From Lunularia cruciata (Eukaryota > Streptophyta > Marchantiopsida > Lunulariales > Lunulariaceae): a DNA stretch of 64,000 bases. Shown here piece by piece: positions 47,333-59,613 of this stretch. Below the pieces are notes generated by a model, which worked only from the letters and a program-made list of their open reading frames with translations, was not told the origin of the DNA and did no database searches. The position numbers were made by a program, and so were the translations under genes. The stretch covers positions 59,272,001 to 59,336,000 of the forward strand of contig OX419757.1 in the NCBI GenBank assembly GCA_948567375.1, written 5' to 3'. Position 1 is the first letter of the stretch. The number at the start of each line of letters is the position of its first letter.

Positions 47333-49593
47333 ATGGAGGACTTCAATTTTGTATTAACTTCTATGGTCTCAATAAACAAATTGTGAAGAATGCACATCTC
47401 TTGTCTCAAATTGATGACTTGTTGGATCAATTAAGTGGAGCTCAACACTTCTCAAAGTTAGATCTTTGAAGCAATTACTTGTTAATTCTATTTGATGGAG
47501 TAGATGTGCAAAAGACTACCTTTTGCACAAGTATGAGCATTTTGAATGGAAAGTTTTACCTTTTGTGCTCACTAAAGCTCTAGTAGTCTTCATGAATGCA
47601 TTGGATGTAGAAGGGCTATTAGATTGATATGTGGTAATGTTCTTGAATTAAATTTTTGATTTATAATAATATGGAGGTATAACATAAGAATCATATCCAA
47701 AAAATCTTGAAATAACTTTAACAATAGAAATTCTATCACAAGAAGGCCAAGTATGCCTTTTGGCAAAGAGATTTATCTTCTTGGACCATAAGATTTTAAA
47801 AAAGGGATCAAGATGGAAGAGGATAAAATGAAAGCCATTACCAAGTGACATGCTCTTAAGGATGCCATGAAAGTTTGGCAATTCAATGGATTGGTGAGCT
47901 TCTACCAAAGTTCATGCACTATTTTGCTCATGTGGCCACATCATTGATTGATCTCTTGGGGAAGACAACAAGCTTTGAGTGGACCACCAAGCAATAAGAA
48001 GCATTAAAGAAACTTAAGCATATCGTGTCTTCACAACCCATCCTCCAACCATATGTTCCTCAACTACCTTGTGTGGTTGATTTGTTGCTTCTAGCATTGC
48101 CTTTGGAGCTATCTTGCAACATGAATTTCTAGATGGATTACATCCTATTACCTGTATGTCTTGCCTTCTAAACATAACAGAAAGGAATCATTCTGCTCAA
48201 GATAAAAAAATAGCAATGGTATATATATGAAAAAAAGGTACAGAGACATATTTCTTGGGGAAAAAAGTGATAATGCAAATCGGTCACAACTCCTTCTTGT
48301 AGAACTTACATTTGGAGAACATGCATAATCTATACCATTGATGGAAGAAACAATTACAATTATTTGATGTCAAGCTTTAGTACAAACCCAAAAATTTCTA
48401 TATCATTCTTGACGCCCTACCACCATAATAACTCTATTTTAAGATTCTTCATGAATATTCCTTGATAACAAAAATCAACATGGTGTTGATAGACTCAAAG
48501 GTACATAGAGTTCAAGAATCTTTACATCAAGACCACTTTTTCATCTTGTGCAAAGTTAAATTGCAATATATAACAAGGAGAACAACACCTTTTCATTCAA
48601 AAGATGAGCTTCTATTTTGCATGAACCAAATTTGCATTCCAATTATAATAGATCTATGATTGATGCAACTTTAAAGAGGATGCCTGGCTTACCAATCATT
48701 GGTCATTTGGATGCGAACAAGACCTTGAGTACCCTATAATGTCAATGGTGCTAGCCAAACATTGCACAAGAGGTTCAAGAGTTTATTTGATCTTCTTGGA
48801 GCTACCAATGCAATAGAGCTAACAACAAGAAACTAGATGAACTACTCCAACCACTCCCCATTCTATCTACCAAATAAGAACATGTAAATCTATAGCTCAT
48901 TACATTTTTGCCAAAGATGTATCAAGGTCATACAACAATTGTAATGTTTGTTGATAAGCTTAACAAGTAGATTCACCTAGAACCTATTGTGTAAGTTGTA
49001 AATGCTCCAACATTAGCACAAATCTACTTCAATATAGTCTTAAAACACCATGGGATACTAAAAGTTTTCATCTCTGATTATGATCCTTGATTCATAGGTA
49101 AATTTTTACAAACATTTTTCAAAGTCCTTGGCACAAAGCATGCCTTGTCTATAACCTATCATCCTTAAACTAATAAGCAAAAAAAATGAGCAATTTGCAT
49201 TTTGGAGGATATGCTACATGCATTTTTCAACACTCATCACACTAATTCAAACACTTGTCTTGTGGCTATCAAATTTACATATATTAATTCCAAGTAGGCA
49301 AGTGTACACTTATCTCTTCTTCATTAATTATTTGCAAGATCCACTTGTTCTAAATTCTCTTCTTGCTCCAATTCCATCTCATGTCCCTCATACTTCCACC
49401 TTCTTGTCTAAGCTATCTGCTTCCTTACACCAAGCCAAGTCTTATCTTCTTGTTGCTCAAAATTAACAAAAGCAATATGCTTATTTTCATTGTCATGATC
49501 TCATGTCTCAAATTGGTTACCATTCTTTCCTCTAGTAAATTTTCTCTCCCTCTTGATGCCCAAGTTTGAAAACTTGCTCCCAATTGGGTAAAT
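47333..49593 (+). pseudogene. Gypsy-C RT (resumed), RNase H and integrase
   Basis: Right after Gypsy-B the RT continues as GGLQFCINFYGLNKQIVKN and LLDQLSGAQHFSKLDL. RNase H appears near 47990-48130 (QPILQPYVPQLPCVVD). Integrase is at about 48660-49470, with FISDYDP retaining the second catalytic Asp and, further on, TNKQKK where the catalytic Glu should be Lys-substituted. Many stops and frame changes. Confidence 0.75.
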
Positions 49594-50132
49594 TGTTACG
49601 ACATTTGTAGCTCCAAAATTGGTTTATTCTTAAATGTTGGAGTGGTAATGTTGGCAGTCATAGTTACTTTGGTAGTTGCTCATGGACTACTTGATGGCAG
49701 CCACATTTCATGTTAGTGCTATTGATCACATGGTGGGACCTACTATTTGCACCATTATATGTGTTGTCAATGGCATTGTTAGGGCTAGAGACCTAGGTCA
49801 AATAGAGAGGTATACTTTTGAAGTGTATCTCTAATGAGCTCACTTCTTTGATGTTGAGCCTTTTAGTTTCTAGCTATGGTGGAGAGAGGCCAACAAGCAT
49901 CACATGGAGTCTCTTAGCTAGAGTAGGTGTGGCTTGATTAATTAATACTCAATTGTTGGTAGATTCTTGAGTGGAGTATCAAGTTCAGATCTAATTTGTG
50001 ATTTGGTGTGATTCAAGTGGAAGAGTGAATTGATTATTGTGGCACTTTAGAGTTGATGTAAGAGTTGTGCTTCTATAGTGTAAGACATTGACATCAATAT
50101 AATGTTGTGTAATAATGCATATATGCACAACA
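49594..50132 (+). mobile_element. Solo LTR of the Gypsy-D family, nested in Gypsy-C
   Basis: Starts TGTTACGACATTTGTAG, matching the Gypsy-D LTR start TGTCACGCCATTTGTAG at 55359. The two stay alignable for about 400 bp, with shared GAGACCTAGGTCAAA, CTTTGATGTTGAGCC/CTCTGATGTTGAGCC and GGAGTCTCTTA words. It ends GCACAACA. AAAT flanks both sides (49590-49593 and 50133-50136), a probable target duplication trace. Gypsy-C coding resumes directly after it, so the LTR was left behind by recombination between the two LTRs of an inserted element. Confidence 0.82.
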
Positions 50133-50500
50133 AAATCCATTTGCTATTATTGGTCTTATTGTCCATAGCTTGCACTTCTTAGCCATATGAAAATTGATCA
50201 TATCTTCTATATTTCCAAGTTAAAACCTTTTATTTCTAACCCATCTTCTGTTTATACTTACCTCCAACTTCTTTCTCCTTCACTCATTCTTAATGATCAT
50301 GATGAATACAAAGTTGAATGTATACTTGCACATTGTGACATCCAACATGTTTATCAACAACTCATTGAATAAAAAATCCTTTGGAAAGGATATCTTCTTC
50401 TTGTTGCCACATAGGAGCCTCTTTCTCATCTTCAAAATGCACAAGCAGCTATATGAGAGTTCAAAGATTTAATGACAACAAGAATATCCCCAACTAGCAA
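50133..50500 (+). pseudogene. Gypsy-C C-terminus with chromodomain remnant
   Basis: Reads MKIDHIFYISKLKPFISNPSS, then EYKVECILAHCDIQ and ILWKGYLLLVAT, the two conserved blocks of a chromodomain, broken by stops. The same C-terminal layout is in Gypsy-B. Confidence 0.75.
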
Positions 50501-50580
50501 TGTAAATATATGTATGGAGATAATATGGAGTTAGTAGAAGCTAAATATAGCTAGTAGGTTGTAGAATTAGCATATAATTA
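50501..50580 (+). repeat. Gypsy-C 3' LTR, truncated
   Basis: About 75 bp match the start of the LTR at 40852, then similarity stops. The rest of the LTR has been deleted or replaced. Confidence 0.65.
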
Positions 50581-50949
50581 TAGTGGAGGTGCAAGGAGAG
50601 ACCTCATATGAAGCCAAATAACCTCCCAACCTAATCAAAGTGGATGTTCAAGAAGAAGAGTAGATGAAAATTGAAGACTAGCAAGAAGAAAAACTTTGGC
50701 CCAAAGTTCAATAAGAAGCAAAAGAACCTTGGCTAAAAGAAGAATAAAAAGCCAATAAAAAGTGGAAGTAGAGGAAGAAGCCAAAAAATCTTAGCTAGAG
50801 TGCATGCCAAAGTAGGAGAAGGATCAGCCTAGGTGATCCGAGTGCTAATAAAGGAAGGAGTGCACGTTCTCATACACTTTATGATAGAAATACTTCAATT
50901 TCAACACATTATAGAGCTCTTGCCACCCTAGTATCAAGAAGATTACCTT

Positions 50950-51620
50950 GAAATAGTGTACTACACCAGGTATGCATCATGCACAAGGAAATCTAAGCTC
51001 AAAAGACAAAGGATGACCAAGCCAAGGAAGAGATGACTAAGATACAAACCTATACAAGGAGGCAAAGAAGGTGAATGACTTAGTGAAAGAGAATTTTGAG
51101 GTAAAGAGGAAAAATCCCTCACTTGTCATAGACTGTAGCCTAGGAGAGGACAAAATCAAGAAGTTGCAAGTGGAATTGACGGCACTCCAACTCAAGCAGA
51201 AGCAGACGTAGCTCAAGGATGAAGACCGAGTATGAGCTAGGGACAAAGAAGTGGTAAGCATTCATGATGAGTTGGAGAATTCCAAATTTTGGATTATGAT
51301 CTTAAAATTGCAATAGGTTGAATATTGCAAAGAGATGGACACCCATTGGAGCACCTGGCTAAAGAGAGAAGGAGGATAAGGAGTTGGATTGAGTCCAAAT
51401 GCTAGATGAGATGTAAGAGGAAATGAAAACCAAGACCTAACACTTGGAGAAGGAGAAGTAGAAGGTCATTCAACAATTGGAAAAAGCCAAGGGACACTTT
51501 GTAGGAAGAAGTGAAACTCAAAGAAACAAAGGCAAAGATCTATAAGCTCAAGTTGTAGATCCAAAATTTAAAGGGGAAGACCTACAAAGTAGAGAAGATA
51601 GACTAGTTAGCTATATAGCT
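50950..51620 (+). pseudogene. Coiled-coil coding remnant, family unknown
   Basis: One frame from about 51053 reads KVNDLVKENFEVKRKN and KIKKLQVELTALQLKQKQT, with leucines spaced as in a coiled coil and many Lys/Glu. Later pieces in shifted frames have the same character. TAG stops interrupt it. I do not recognise the parent gene. A plant transposon-encoded structural protein is possible. Confidence 0.4.
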
Positions 51621-54600
51621 TAAAGAGCATTTGGATAGGAAGTTCACAAAGACTTGTGATACATATTTACTGGAGATAGTTGGATATAGGAATAAAAAAA
51701 ACCTCCTATCTAGGAATTTTAATGGCAAAGGTAGTTCTTGCATTAGGAACTTTAGGCTGAAGACACTTCATTAAAGAAGTTCTTTGTAGTTGCAAGAAAT
51801 TTGGAGTAGGAATTTATTCCAAGATCTTTCTAATTTGTAAATACTTCAAAAGGAAGGCATTTGGAGTTGTACAAACATTTGTAAGCTCAAAGTATCTTTG
51901 AGGAGTACTTGACACATTCATTGATATGCTAGAGGTGCCTAATTAACTTGCATATGATTAAGATCAAATAGAATTAAAATCTTAATTGAGTGACGTAGGT
52001 AGAGATAGACGATTCCAAATAATCCGCTTAGTCTTTAGATCCCTTTGGGGTAAAGAAAAGATGTACTTAAGGCTATGGCCTAGAGTCATTTGGGTCCACT
52101 TTTATGCAAAGTTTAGTAAAAGGACATTGAGTTCCTTGTCATTGAATTCTTTCATTTTGAGTGTTGGTGAATGCATGTGTTGAGTAGCGGTGAGGAATTT
52201 TGCAATAGAATCAAAAGTGCTGGAGTGTAGAGAGAAAATTTATGCTTGATTAGGATGTATGATTTTCAAGAGATCCAAATGAGCAAACCAATCCATTGAG
52301 GCATCAAGCCTAATTTGGAGTATTGAGAGTAACACAAAATCAAAAGGTGAAGGCATTTGGCTGATACAAAGACACCTTTGAAGTTGTGTTTTTGGGAAAA
52401 GGTAGTATGTACCTTTGGAGGGAAAGTGCCTTTAGAGTGAAGTAAGCTATCACCTTTAGGATTAATTAAAAACCTACTCATAGTGAATTTGATATTTAGT
52501 TTACACTTTTCTGTAGTGCATTACAAGAAGTGACACTACACTCTTTTGGGAGTAGTTCTTGCCCAAGAGAAAATAAGAGAAAATAATAGAAAAAGAGAAA
52601 GAGAAAATAATAGAAAAATTACAAATTAATGACATTTCTCTTCACTTCTAGTCATTTTTGAACGTGTTAACTCAAGAAAATGACTTTTTCTTACCAAATT
52701 TACTAGCATTTGGTCAACATTGAGTTACCATAGTGTTATGTTGCACAAGTTTTTGATTAATACATGCAATACATGGGAAGACAAAGAAGAATAATTTAGA
52801 GAGCAAGCCAATTCTAAACATGAGCTCACATAGGCAAGTGGTGGAAGTGATCACCAATTTAGAAAGAAAATTAGGTATAATTAGTAATAGAAACTTGTCT
52901 TACATTCAATCAGGCACCAGTGGATGTTTGTATGAAATGTAATAAAGTTTCCTCATTAGCAATAATCAAGTATCTCATTGCAACGTGTGGAGATAAGCAA
53001 GTATTTTCTTGGAAAACAACTTGTTGGATGAGTTGTTTCCATAAAAGTTATTATAAAGTTAATTTTTTGTTCTTTGTGTATGCTAAAGTCATGCAGTTTT
53101 CTTGGATTTTAAAGGGGTTAAAGGAGGTAGTTTGAAAAGTGTTTGTGTCTTAGGGTTTTCTTGGATTTTTAAGGGGTTCAAGGAAGTTTCTTGAAAGGTG
53201 TTGGATTTTGAAGTGTTTTTTTGAAAGGTTTTCTCTGTGTCAAGTGCAAGCATTTTCAATATGGAAAGTGTTTGGATTCTATTGAGAGGTTGCAATTTGA
53301 GAATTTGTGTTGTTTCAATTTCAGAATGGCTAGATTTAAGAGAGTTTTTTTGCAAAGTTTATACATTTACAAGCACGGATTTATACATTTACATTTAACT
53401 TTTTTGCTTAATTTTTTTGAATAGGGTGTATTGCTTTTAAGTACCATATTCTTCCTTCCAAGGCCTTTATCAACTTGAAATATATACATAAGATTTTCTT
53501 GTGCCTTGAGATCTTATGCTCTTATGGACTAATGTCGTTAGACATGTTTTTTGTCATATTATGTGGTTTGATTTATGGAATCATAGGGATGAAAGAACCT
53601 ACTTGAAGTTGCTCCAATGTCATCACCTACTAAAGAGAAGGAAAAGCTCCTTCTAATCTTTATGTTATATCTTCAAAATCCACTAAAATCACACCCTACA
53701 TTCCCATCGTCATCACATCACAAAGTGACTCACTTGAAAATATGAGCTAAAAGCTCAATTTACTCATGGGACAAAGCAATGGGATTTTGAAATCACTCCC
53801 TACTTTTATATTGTCTATGACAATGTGATTAAATCCAAAACAAATCTAGATGAAAAGCTCAATTTATTCATGGCTCTAAAACAACAAAAATTGATGCAAA
53901 GCTTAATTACCATTTAGAATTTTACAACAAAAATGAATGATGGCAACTAGAAGGCCTCTAGCATACCAACCCCACATATCATGCATTAGAAACTTCAAGA
54001 TCTTGACCTAACCTATCATTTGACATTGACTACTAAGTCCGGCCAATGACACTCTAGACAAACATCATAAGCTCTAGGTAACCACTTTTGAATCCATCCT
54101 TGCAAACCCTTGACTAACATCATTCTTCTCAAGCAAGCAAATCCTTTGGGAGGGGAGCTTTATAAGAGACAAGCAGCCATTCTTCATGGTGAACAAACCC
54201 ACATTTCTCTCAAGCAAGCAAACTCCCTTAAAAGCAAGCAATCCCTCCTTCAAAAGGTGACCAAACCTCCTTGGGAGGCAAGCAAACCCCATAAAGAGTT
54301 TGCAATCCCTCTTCCTAGTGAGCAAAACTCCCATGTTAGGCGAGCAAATCCCTAGGTATACAAGAGAACCTTGCCATTCATATTGACATTTCTTCACAAA
54401 CTTTAAGCAAAATAAATCCAAAATTATTAATATGTTATAAACATTACAAAAGCAATTTTCTATCATATGCACATCCCATTTGAGGATGGGCAAAGGATGG
54501 TTATTAGAAGTACCATAAAGACAAAGCATCTATTTCATCTATTTTCAAAAGTGTACTGACGATGCTCTTTATTTGATTTGGATTTTTTGACCTTAGCTAA

Positions 54601-55358
54601 TCCCAAAGTCAGATGCATTAATTTTAACTAGAATTCTACAATTAATTTTCTTCTTTACTCTAAAAAAGTTGAAGCAAATAGACATACCAAGAGAAACCAC
54701 TTCTTCATCCATTTCCTAAACTCTTGCACTTGCATTCACCCAACTACTTCAGCTCTTGCACTCATGAGCTTTCAAACATAAATTGGTACAAGGAGTACTT
54801 GCATTCACTCAACTACTTCAGCACTACGTTAGGCATTGATGATGCCATTTGTGCTTTTATGGAGGTGTACTATGAATGCCTTTCTACTTCCCTCGGTGTT
54901 TTAGGACTCATGTGTTCATAGCACATGTTGTGATATAATCAATCCAGTCCTCTAATGCTTTGCTCTACTTTCCTTGTTCTTTGAGGGATATCATTCTTTC
55001 AAGTTTTCATATGTTCAGATTGACTTGTGGATCTTCCTCAAATTTCCTTCCCTTGTCCTCTAAGCAATATCATTCTTCAAGTTTTCATACAATCAAGTTG
55101 ACTTATGGATCTTCCTCAAATTTCCTTTCCTCGTCCTTGGTGCGATCTCACATTTTCAAGTTTTCATTTGTTTTGGGCTGATTCTAGGTTCTTTCACAAC
55201 TTGCATTTTCCTAGCTTCTACATGGTTTGTCTACTTGGGTCTATATGAATCTTTCTCTTCTAGCTCATCAAGTCTATTTATTTCTCGGCTTGCACAATTT
55301 TTGCTGCTTCTCTTGTGCACATACAGATTATTGGTACATAGGTTTTATTCTTCATGCG
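51621..55358. other. Unassigned DNA with small repeats
   Basis: No gene or complete element. Positions 54130-54350 have repeated GCAAGCAAA/GAGCAAA words at irregular spacing. Positions 54720-54830 carry two copies of CTTGCATTCAC(C/T)CAACTACTTCAGC. A two-copy tandem repeat at 54989-55140 is listed separately. Confidence 0.45.
54989..55140. repeat. Two tandem copies of a unit of about 78 bp
   Basis: ATATCATTCTTCAAGTTTTC followed by a GACTT(G/A)TGGATCTTCCTC word occurs at about 54989 and 55067 with few differences. It sits shortly upstream of the Gypsy-D LTR. Confidence 0.75.
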
Positions 55359-55780
55359 TGTCACGCCATTTGTAGTGTCGCATCTAGATGCTCAGACACT
55401 AGAGTTCCAGTGATAGTAGTTAGAGGCATTTTGGTCATTACTCATAGACTACTTTCCGATGGTCAGATTTCAGGTTTAGGGTATTGACTTCATGGCAGGG
55501 CCCACTGTCACTTGCACCGTTTGCACTGTCGGGTGTGCCATCAGCGGGACCGTTGGGAGGAGACCTAGGTCAAAATCAGGGGTATACCTTGGGAGTGCAG
55601 CTCACTTCTCTGATGTTGAGCCTTTGAGTTCTTGGCTAGAGTGGATAGAAAGCCGGCGAGCGTCACCTGGAGTCTCTTAACTAGAGTGGGTGAGGCTTGA
55701 CTATAATCAGTGCCCTGTTGTTGGCAAGTTGTTGAGGAGCAGATCAAGTATTGATCTGAGTTTGATTGATTTGAGTGGTA
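55359..55780 (+). repeat. Gypsy-D 5' LTR, homologous part
   Basis: Homologous to the solo LTR 49594-50132 up to about 55780; beyond that the two diverge, so the true LTR end could be further right. I could not identify a primer-binding site with confidence. Confidence 0.65.
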
Positions 55781-56742
55781 AAAGATCTGATTACATCAAA
55801 GAAGTGAGTCAGGGGGAAATTGGGTGTAGGAACTGTGAGTGTTGGTGGTATTTCCAAGTTTGGTGGATCATGGTGTCTCAATTGCATAGTTCAGATTTCC
55901 TTGAGAGAGTGTGTGTGTGGAAGCACTGGCAAAATTTGGAGCCACGGAAGAAGCAATTTTCAAGCGGTAGTTATGATTTTGAGCTCAGGACCATTTTGTT
56001 ACGAGTTGAGCTCAAAAATCGAAATTGAAGGTGGAGTTGAGAGCAGATCCTCATGAATTGAAGATTGGACGAAACAAAGTTTTTCCAATTTGGCTCGAGT
56101 GAAGAGTTAGATGAGGATTTAGTGGTCAACCATTTTTAGGGATTTATGTCAGATTTTACATCAAATTTATGTCAGATTTTGTGAAGGAGTTACGTCAAAT
56201 TTTGGCAAAAAGAACTTTAAATCGATCCTTGGTGATCCTCGTAGTTCAAGAAGTAGATAGGTACTCCAATTATGTCAAATGCCAAATGGTGGCAAAGTTG
56301 GTCTTGTGTTGATTTATGAGATGGAAGGTTGTTGTTTAGCATTCTTGTGATTGGACCCCCTCCATTCTTTACTTCTTGTTTGTGCACCGTTTTTGTGTGA
56401 GGTGCCCTAAATTTTAAGCGTTGGTGCTTTGGTGTGCTCTCAATAGTGAGGCTGGAGTGATGACCAGTCAGGCTATCTTTGTTTCTCTCCGGTGAGGTAG
56501 GAAGTGATGACCTACAAACCGTGGGAATGCGTGTTGTAATGGCAGGTTACAGGTCACCCTTGCCCCTAGTGTAGTTGTCTCAGTTAGAGTTACATTAGTA
56601 GACAATGCTCGGTTGGTATTGGCACTTGGTGGTACTCGGTTGGTGCTGGCACTTGGTGGTGTTGGCACTTGGTGGGGTACTTGCGGTTACGACTTGTGGT
56701 TCCGGTTTGCGGTTGCAGTTGTGGTTACTTTGTCACAACGGA
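55781..56742 (+). other. Gypsy-D rest of LTR and/or leader
   Basis: No coding domain recognised. A short tandem repeat of TTGGCACTTGGTGG words occupies about 56605-56680, and TATGTCAGATTTT recurs near 56145-56185. Confidence 0.4.
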
Positions 56743-58204
56743 GTTTGTTGGAGATTCCAGAGGAGTTAGCCCTGTAGTATGTAGTGGGTTTACTCAGAAT
56801 GGTGCTCGATATCAGCTTGTATCTCATGTCCCAATCAGGGAGGAGATTGACTCTGAGTTAGAGTTTGACACAAGAGCTGATTCAATTGAGAGTGTACTTG
56901 GTGTGTTTGTACCGTTGTTGTGGGACATGGATGAGATTTATGGGGCATCCAAAGGCCCTAGACATTACTCTTGTACAGTGGGTACCATTGAGTTGGATGA
57001 CTTCATCCAAGAGTTTGATAGTTGGTGTGATCTACAGCAGATGCGGAACCCGACTTTGTTCACACACTTCATGGCATGGAAGGGGTTGTTTCAGCACTTG
57101 GAGGGTCCACCGATGGATGACTACCATGAGTTCAGGAGAGCTCATTTGGAGGAGATTGAGTTATGGAGATAGTATTGGTCTCCAAACTATGTCTCTATCA
57201 CTTCAGGCCTGGTGGCCAGGAGTGGATCGGCTGTACCTACAAGAGTTCTAGCTTGAGTAGTGTTGGTGGAGCTAGTGGAGGTGTACTAGCTGGAGATAGT
57301 GTTACCATGAGTGGAGGTACCGCTGCAAGAGGTGGTGTGGTACCGGGGTTTAACCCCATGGTGGAGTTTTTCCTATGTTTGAGGTAGAACTACTAGGGAG
57401 TGTGGATTGACAAGCTAAGGAGCTTGTAGGAGTTCCAGCGGAAGGCTAGAGAGAGCCTATGCGAGGCATACACTCGCATGAGGCGGTTGATCAGTTTCAC
57501 TCAGGGAGTTACTGAGGTCCATGCAATCCAGTTTTGGTATGGGATATCGGACAGGGAGTTGCGACGTAGAGTTTGTGATGCTACGTTGTTATAGGCTACT
57601 TTGCCTACTTTGGCAGAGCATATTGAGCTCAACATGGTAGAGGAGTGGGTGGAGACATTTGGATTTGGTAGGAAGACCTCATTCACGGCTGTGACTTCTT
57701 CTAGAGTGCAACAGAGTGCACCATGCCCAATTGGTTTTTGAGGATAGGGTGGACAGCCCAGATCCTATGGAGAGAGTGGAGGGCCTAGTGGAGTTAGACC
57801 CTTACCTTCATTTTTGGGTCAGCAGCAGCCAGTGAGTAGTGGTGTTGCTTGTTGGACTTGTGGTGGACCTCACCATCAAAGCGAGTGTACTTAGGGTAGT
57901 GGAGTTGATACTTTGGGTGCATCATAGCCATCACAGAGGTAGTGTGAGCATTGCTACAGATTTGGTCACACTAGTGATTGGTGTTTTGACCTACACCCGG
58001 AGTTACGCAGTGGTAGGGCTGCTATGGCAAGTAGTAGAGGAGCTCCAGTTCATGGAGGACAAGGTGGTAGAGGTGGTGGTAGAGGATCTGTACCTACTAG
58101 GGGTTCAATACATGCCCTTACTTTTGATACAACTATGGCTACTTGGACTGAGCAATTGGAGCAAAGATTGGCTAGTATGGCTATTGCTCAAAGGACATCA
58201 GATT
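56743..58204 (+). pseudogene. Gypsy-D gag with two zinc knuckles
   Basis: An open stretch to 57171 contains FIQEFDSWCDLQQMRNPTLF and HFMAWKGLFQHLEGPP, a capsid-like segment. A frame change follows, then RKARESLCEAYTRMRRL and GVTEVHAIQFWYGISDRELR. Two cysteine-histidine boxes lie in one frame: CWTCGGPHHQSEC (57850-57888, spacing CX2CX3-4HX3-4C) and the standard CX2CX4HX4C box CEHCYRFGHTSDWC (57943-57984). A Gly/Arg-rich segment follows. Stops and frame changes break the gene. Confidence 0.75.
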
Positions 58205-59613
58205 AGGGTGTTGAGGCTTCCACCTCATATGCCGGTGACAAAGATGCTTTGGATTTCATGTGCAGAGCAGCACAGGTGGATGCATCTACAGCAGTGACTA
58301 GGAGTGCAGTATGTGCTCTAGAGCCTAGAGGAGCATCAGTGGAGTTGGACCCATAGAGAGGAGAGGTTGGAAGATAGGTCAGACTTCCCCAGTCTTTCAT
58401 GCTATCTGAGGCATTGTAGATGACATCCATGGTTCCTAGATGTCCCAGTGCAGGTGTGGTAGGTGGTGATGGAGTGCATGAAGGACTACTTGCTAGTCAG
58501 CCACCTGCTACTACACAAATTGAGTCTAGCATGATGTTGGGGGCGGCTCAACTGATTATGCGGCATCCTTTGTTTTTGGCTAGTTATATGTTTACATTAG
58601 GAGTTGACCCAGCTCCAGTATTCTGATTGGCTGCCACACATTCTGAGAGTAGAGATGATGTGGTTCCTACTACTAGGGTAGAGGTGGTTGATAGTGGAGC
58701 TGACTTGGTTGATGAGCATGGGATTTGTTCAGCGACCAGTGGTTTATGGCAGGCAGCAGCGGCTAGACTGGAGGAGTTGCTAGCTAGACCGGCCTTTGAG
58801 AGAGCACGGTTCACACCTGTGTTGTCCTATTGGATAACCAGAGGGGGATTTTTTTTTTGGTGGGACCTTCAAGGAAGGTCTATACACTATAGAGAGTCTT
58901 GTTAGACTCTGATGCGCAACCCTTTATGTTGGGGAAGGCGGCAGTGGTTGGTCTAGAGTTACGGAAGACCAATGTGGAGAGGTGTCCATTTCAGATCTAG
59001 ACATCTCTAGGTGGTGGTTCAACACAATACATCACATGTGGAGAGCTTGTTGTCCAAGTTCAGCATGGTCATCCGACTGATAGCTCGGTGGTGAGAGCTC
59101 AGGCTATTATGGCAATAGTTGAGTCATATGATGTGCTAGTCGGAGAGCAGTGGTATACCCCATGGGTTTTAGCATTGACTATTGGGAGGAGACAACCTCC
59201 TATAGACCTGGTTGGTAGTCTAGTGAGGGATAGGTATGTCGTCTACCAGTATGCTTCAATAGTGGCAGTCTTGGTTCACTACAGTCCAAGACCATGGCAA
59301 CATCATTTTAGCTTTCAGTGGGGTAGTTACTTGGCCTGGTGATTTGTTAGAGGGGAACACCCATGCAAAGGATACTCCAGTACCAGAGGAGATCACTCGG
59401 ATTTGGAGTACGAGTAGGATTGTTCCATCCACCTTGGATGTTCCATTGTGGAGTTCCAAGGAGGCGTTGCAACAACATGGAGATCAGTTGGTGCAACAAG
59501 CTTGGAGTGGAGCCTTCGTACCATCAAGAGATGAGTGTGAGGATGAGCCTCCAGAGTCATTTGCTTTGACACCTCTGGATACCTCACTCATTGCTTGGCA
59601 ATATCCAGTAGAA
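58205..59613 (+). pseudogene. Gypsy-D protease region and linker
   Basis: After a spacer, LLDSDAQPFMLGKAAVVGL (Asp codon 58905-58907) fits a retroviral-type aspartic protease, with DSD in place of DSG. Downstream IVESYDVLVGEQ (59088 frame) fits the second half of the fold. From 59344 an open frame leads without interruption into the methyltransferase-like domain, so the two were parts of one polyprotein. Confidence 0.65.

Larger units (their letters stand above)
40852..50580 (+). mobile_element. Gypsy-C: old chromovirus, split by Gypsy-B and by a solo LTR
   Basis: The left LTR starts TGTAATAGTATGGAG at 40852 and probably ends near 41340. A matching but truncated LTR start (GGAGTTAG..AGAAGCTAAATATAGCTAG) lies at about 50501-50575. 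Between them, once the two insertions are left out, the order is gag (about 41400-42300), protease region, RT, RNase H, integrase and chromodomain. It is heavily decayed. It is the host of both nested insertions and so the oldest of the elements at this locus. Its gag and C-terminal region resemble Gypsy-B. Confidence 0.8.

Noticed and set aside
54130-54350. CRISPR-like series of GCAAGCAAA words
   Set aside because: Words are short, spacing is irregular, and the genome is eukaryotic.
56605-56690. TGGCACTTGGTGG repeats as a primer-binding site of Gypsy-D
   Set aside because: The match to tRNA 3' ends is weak and the word is repeated, so it is better read as a simple tandem repeat.
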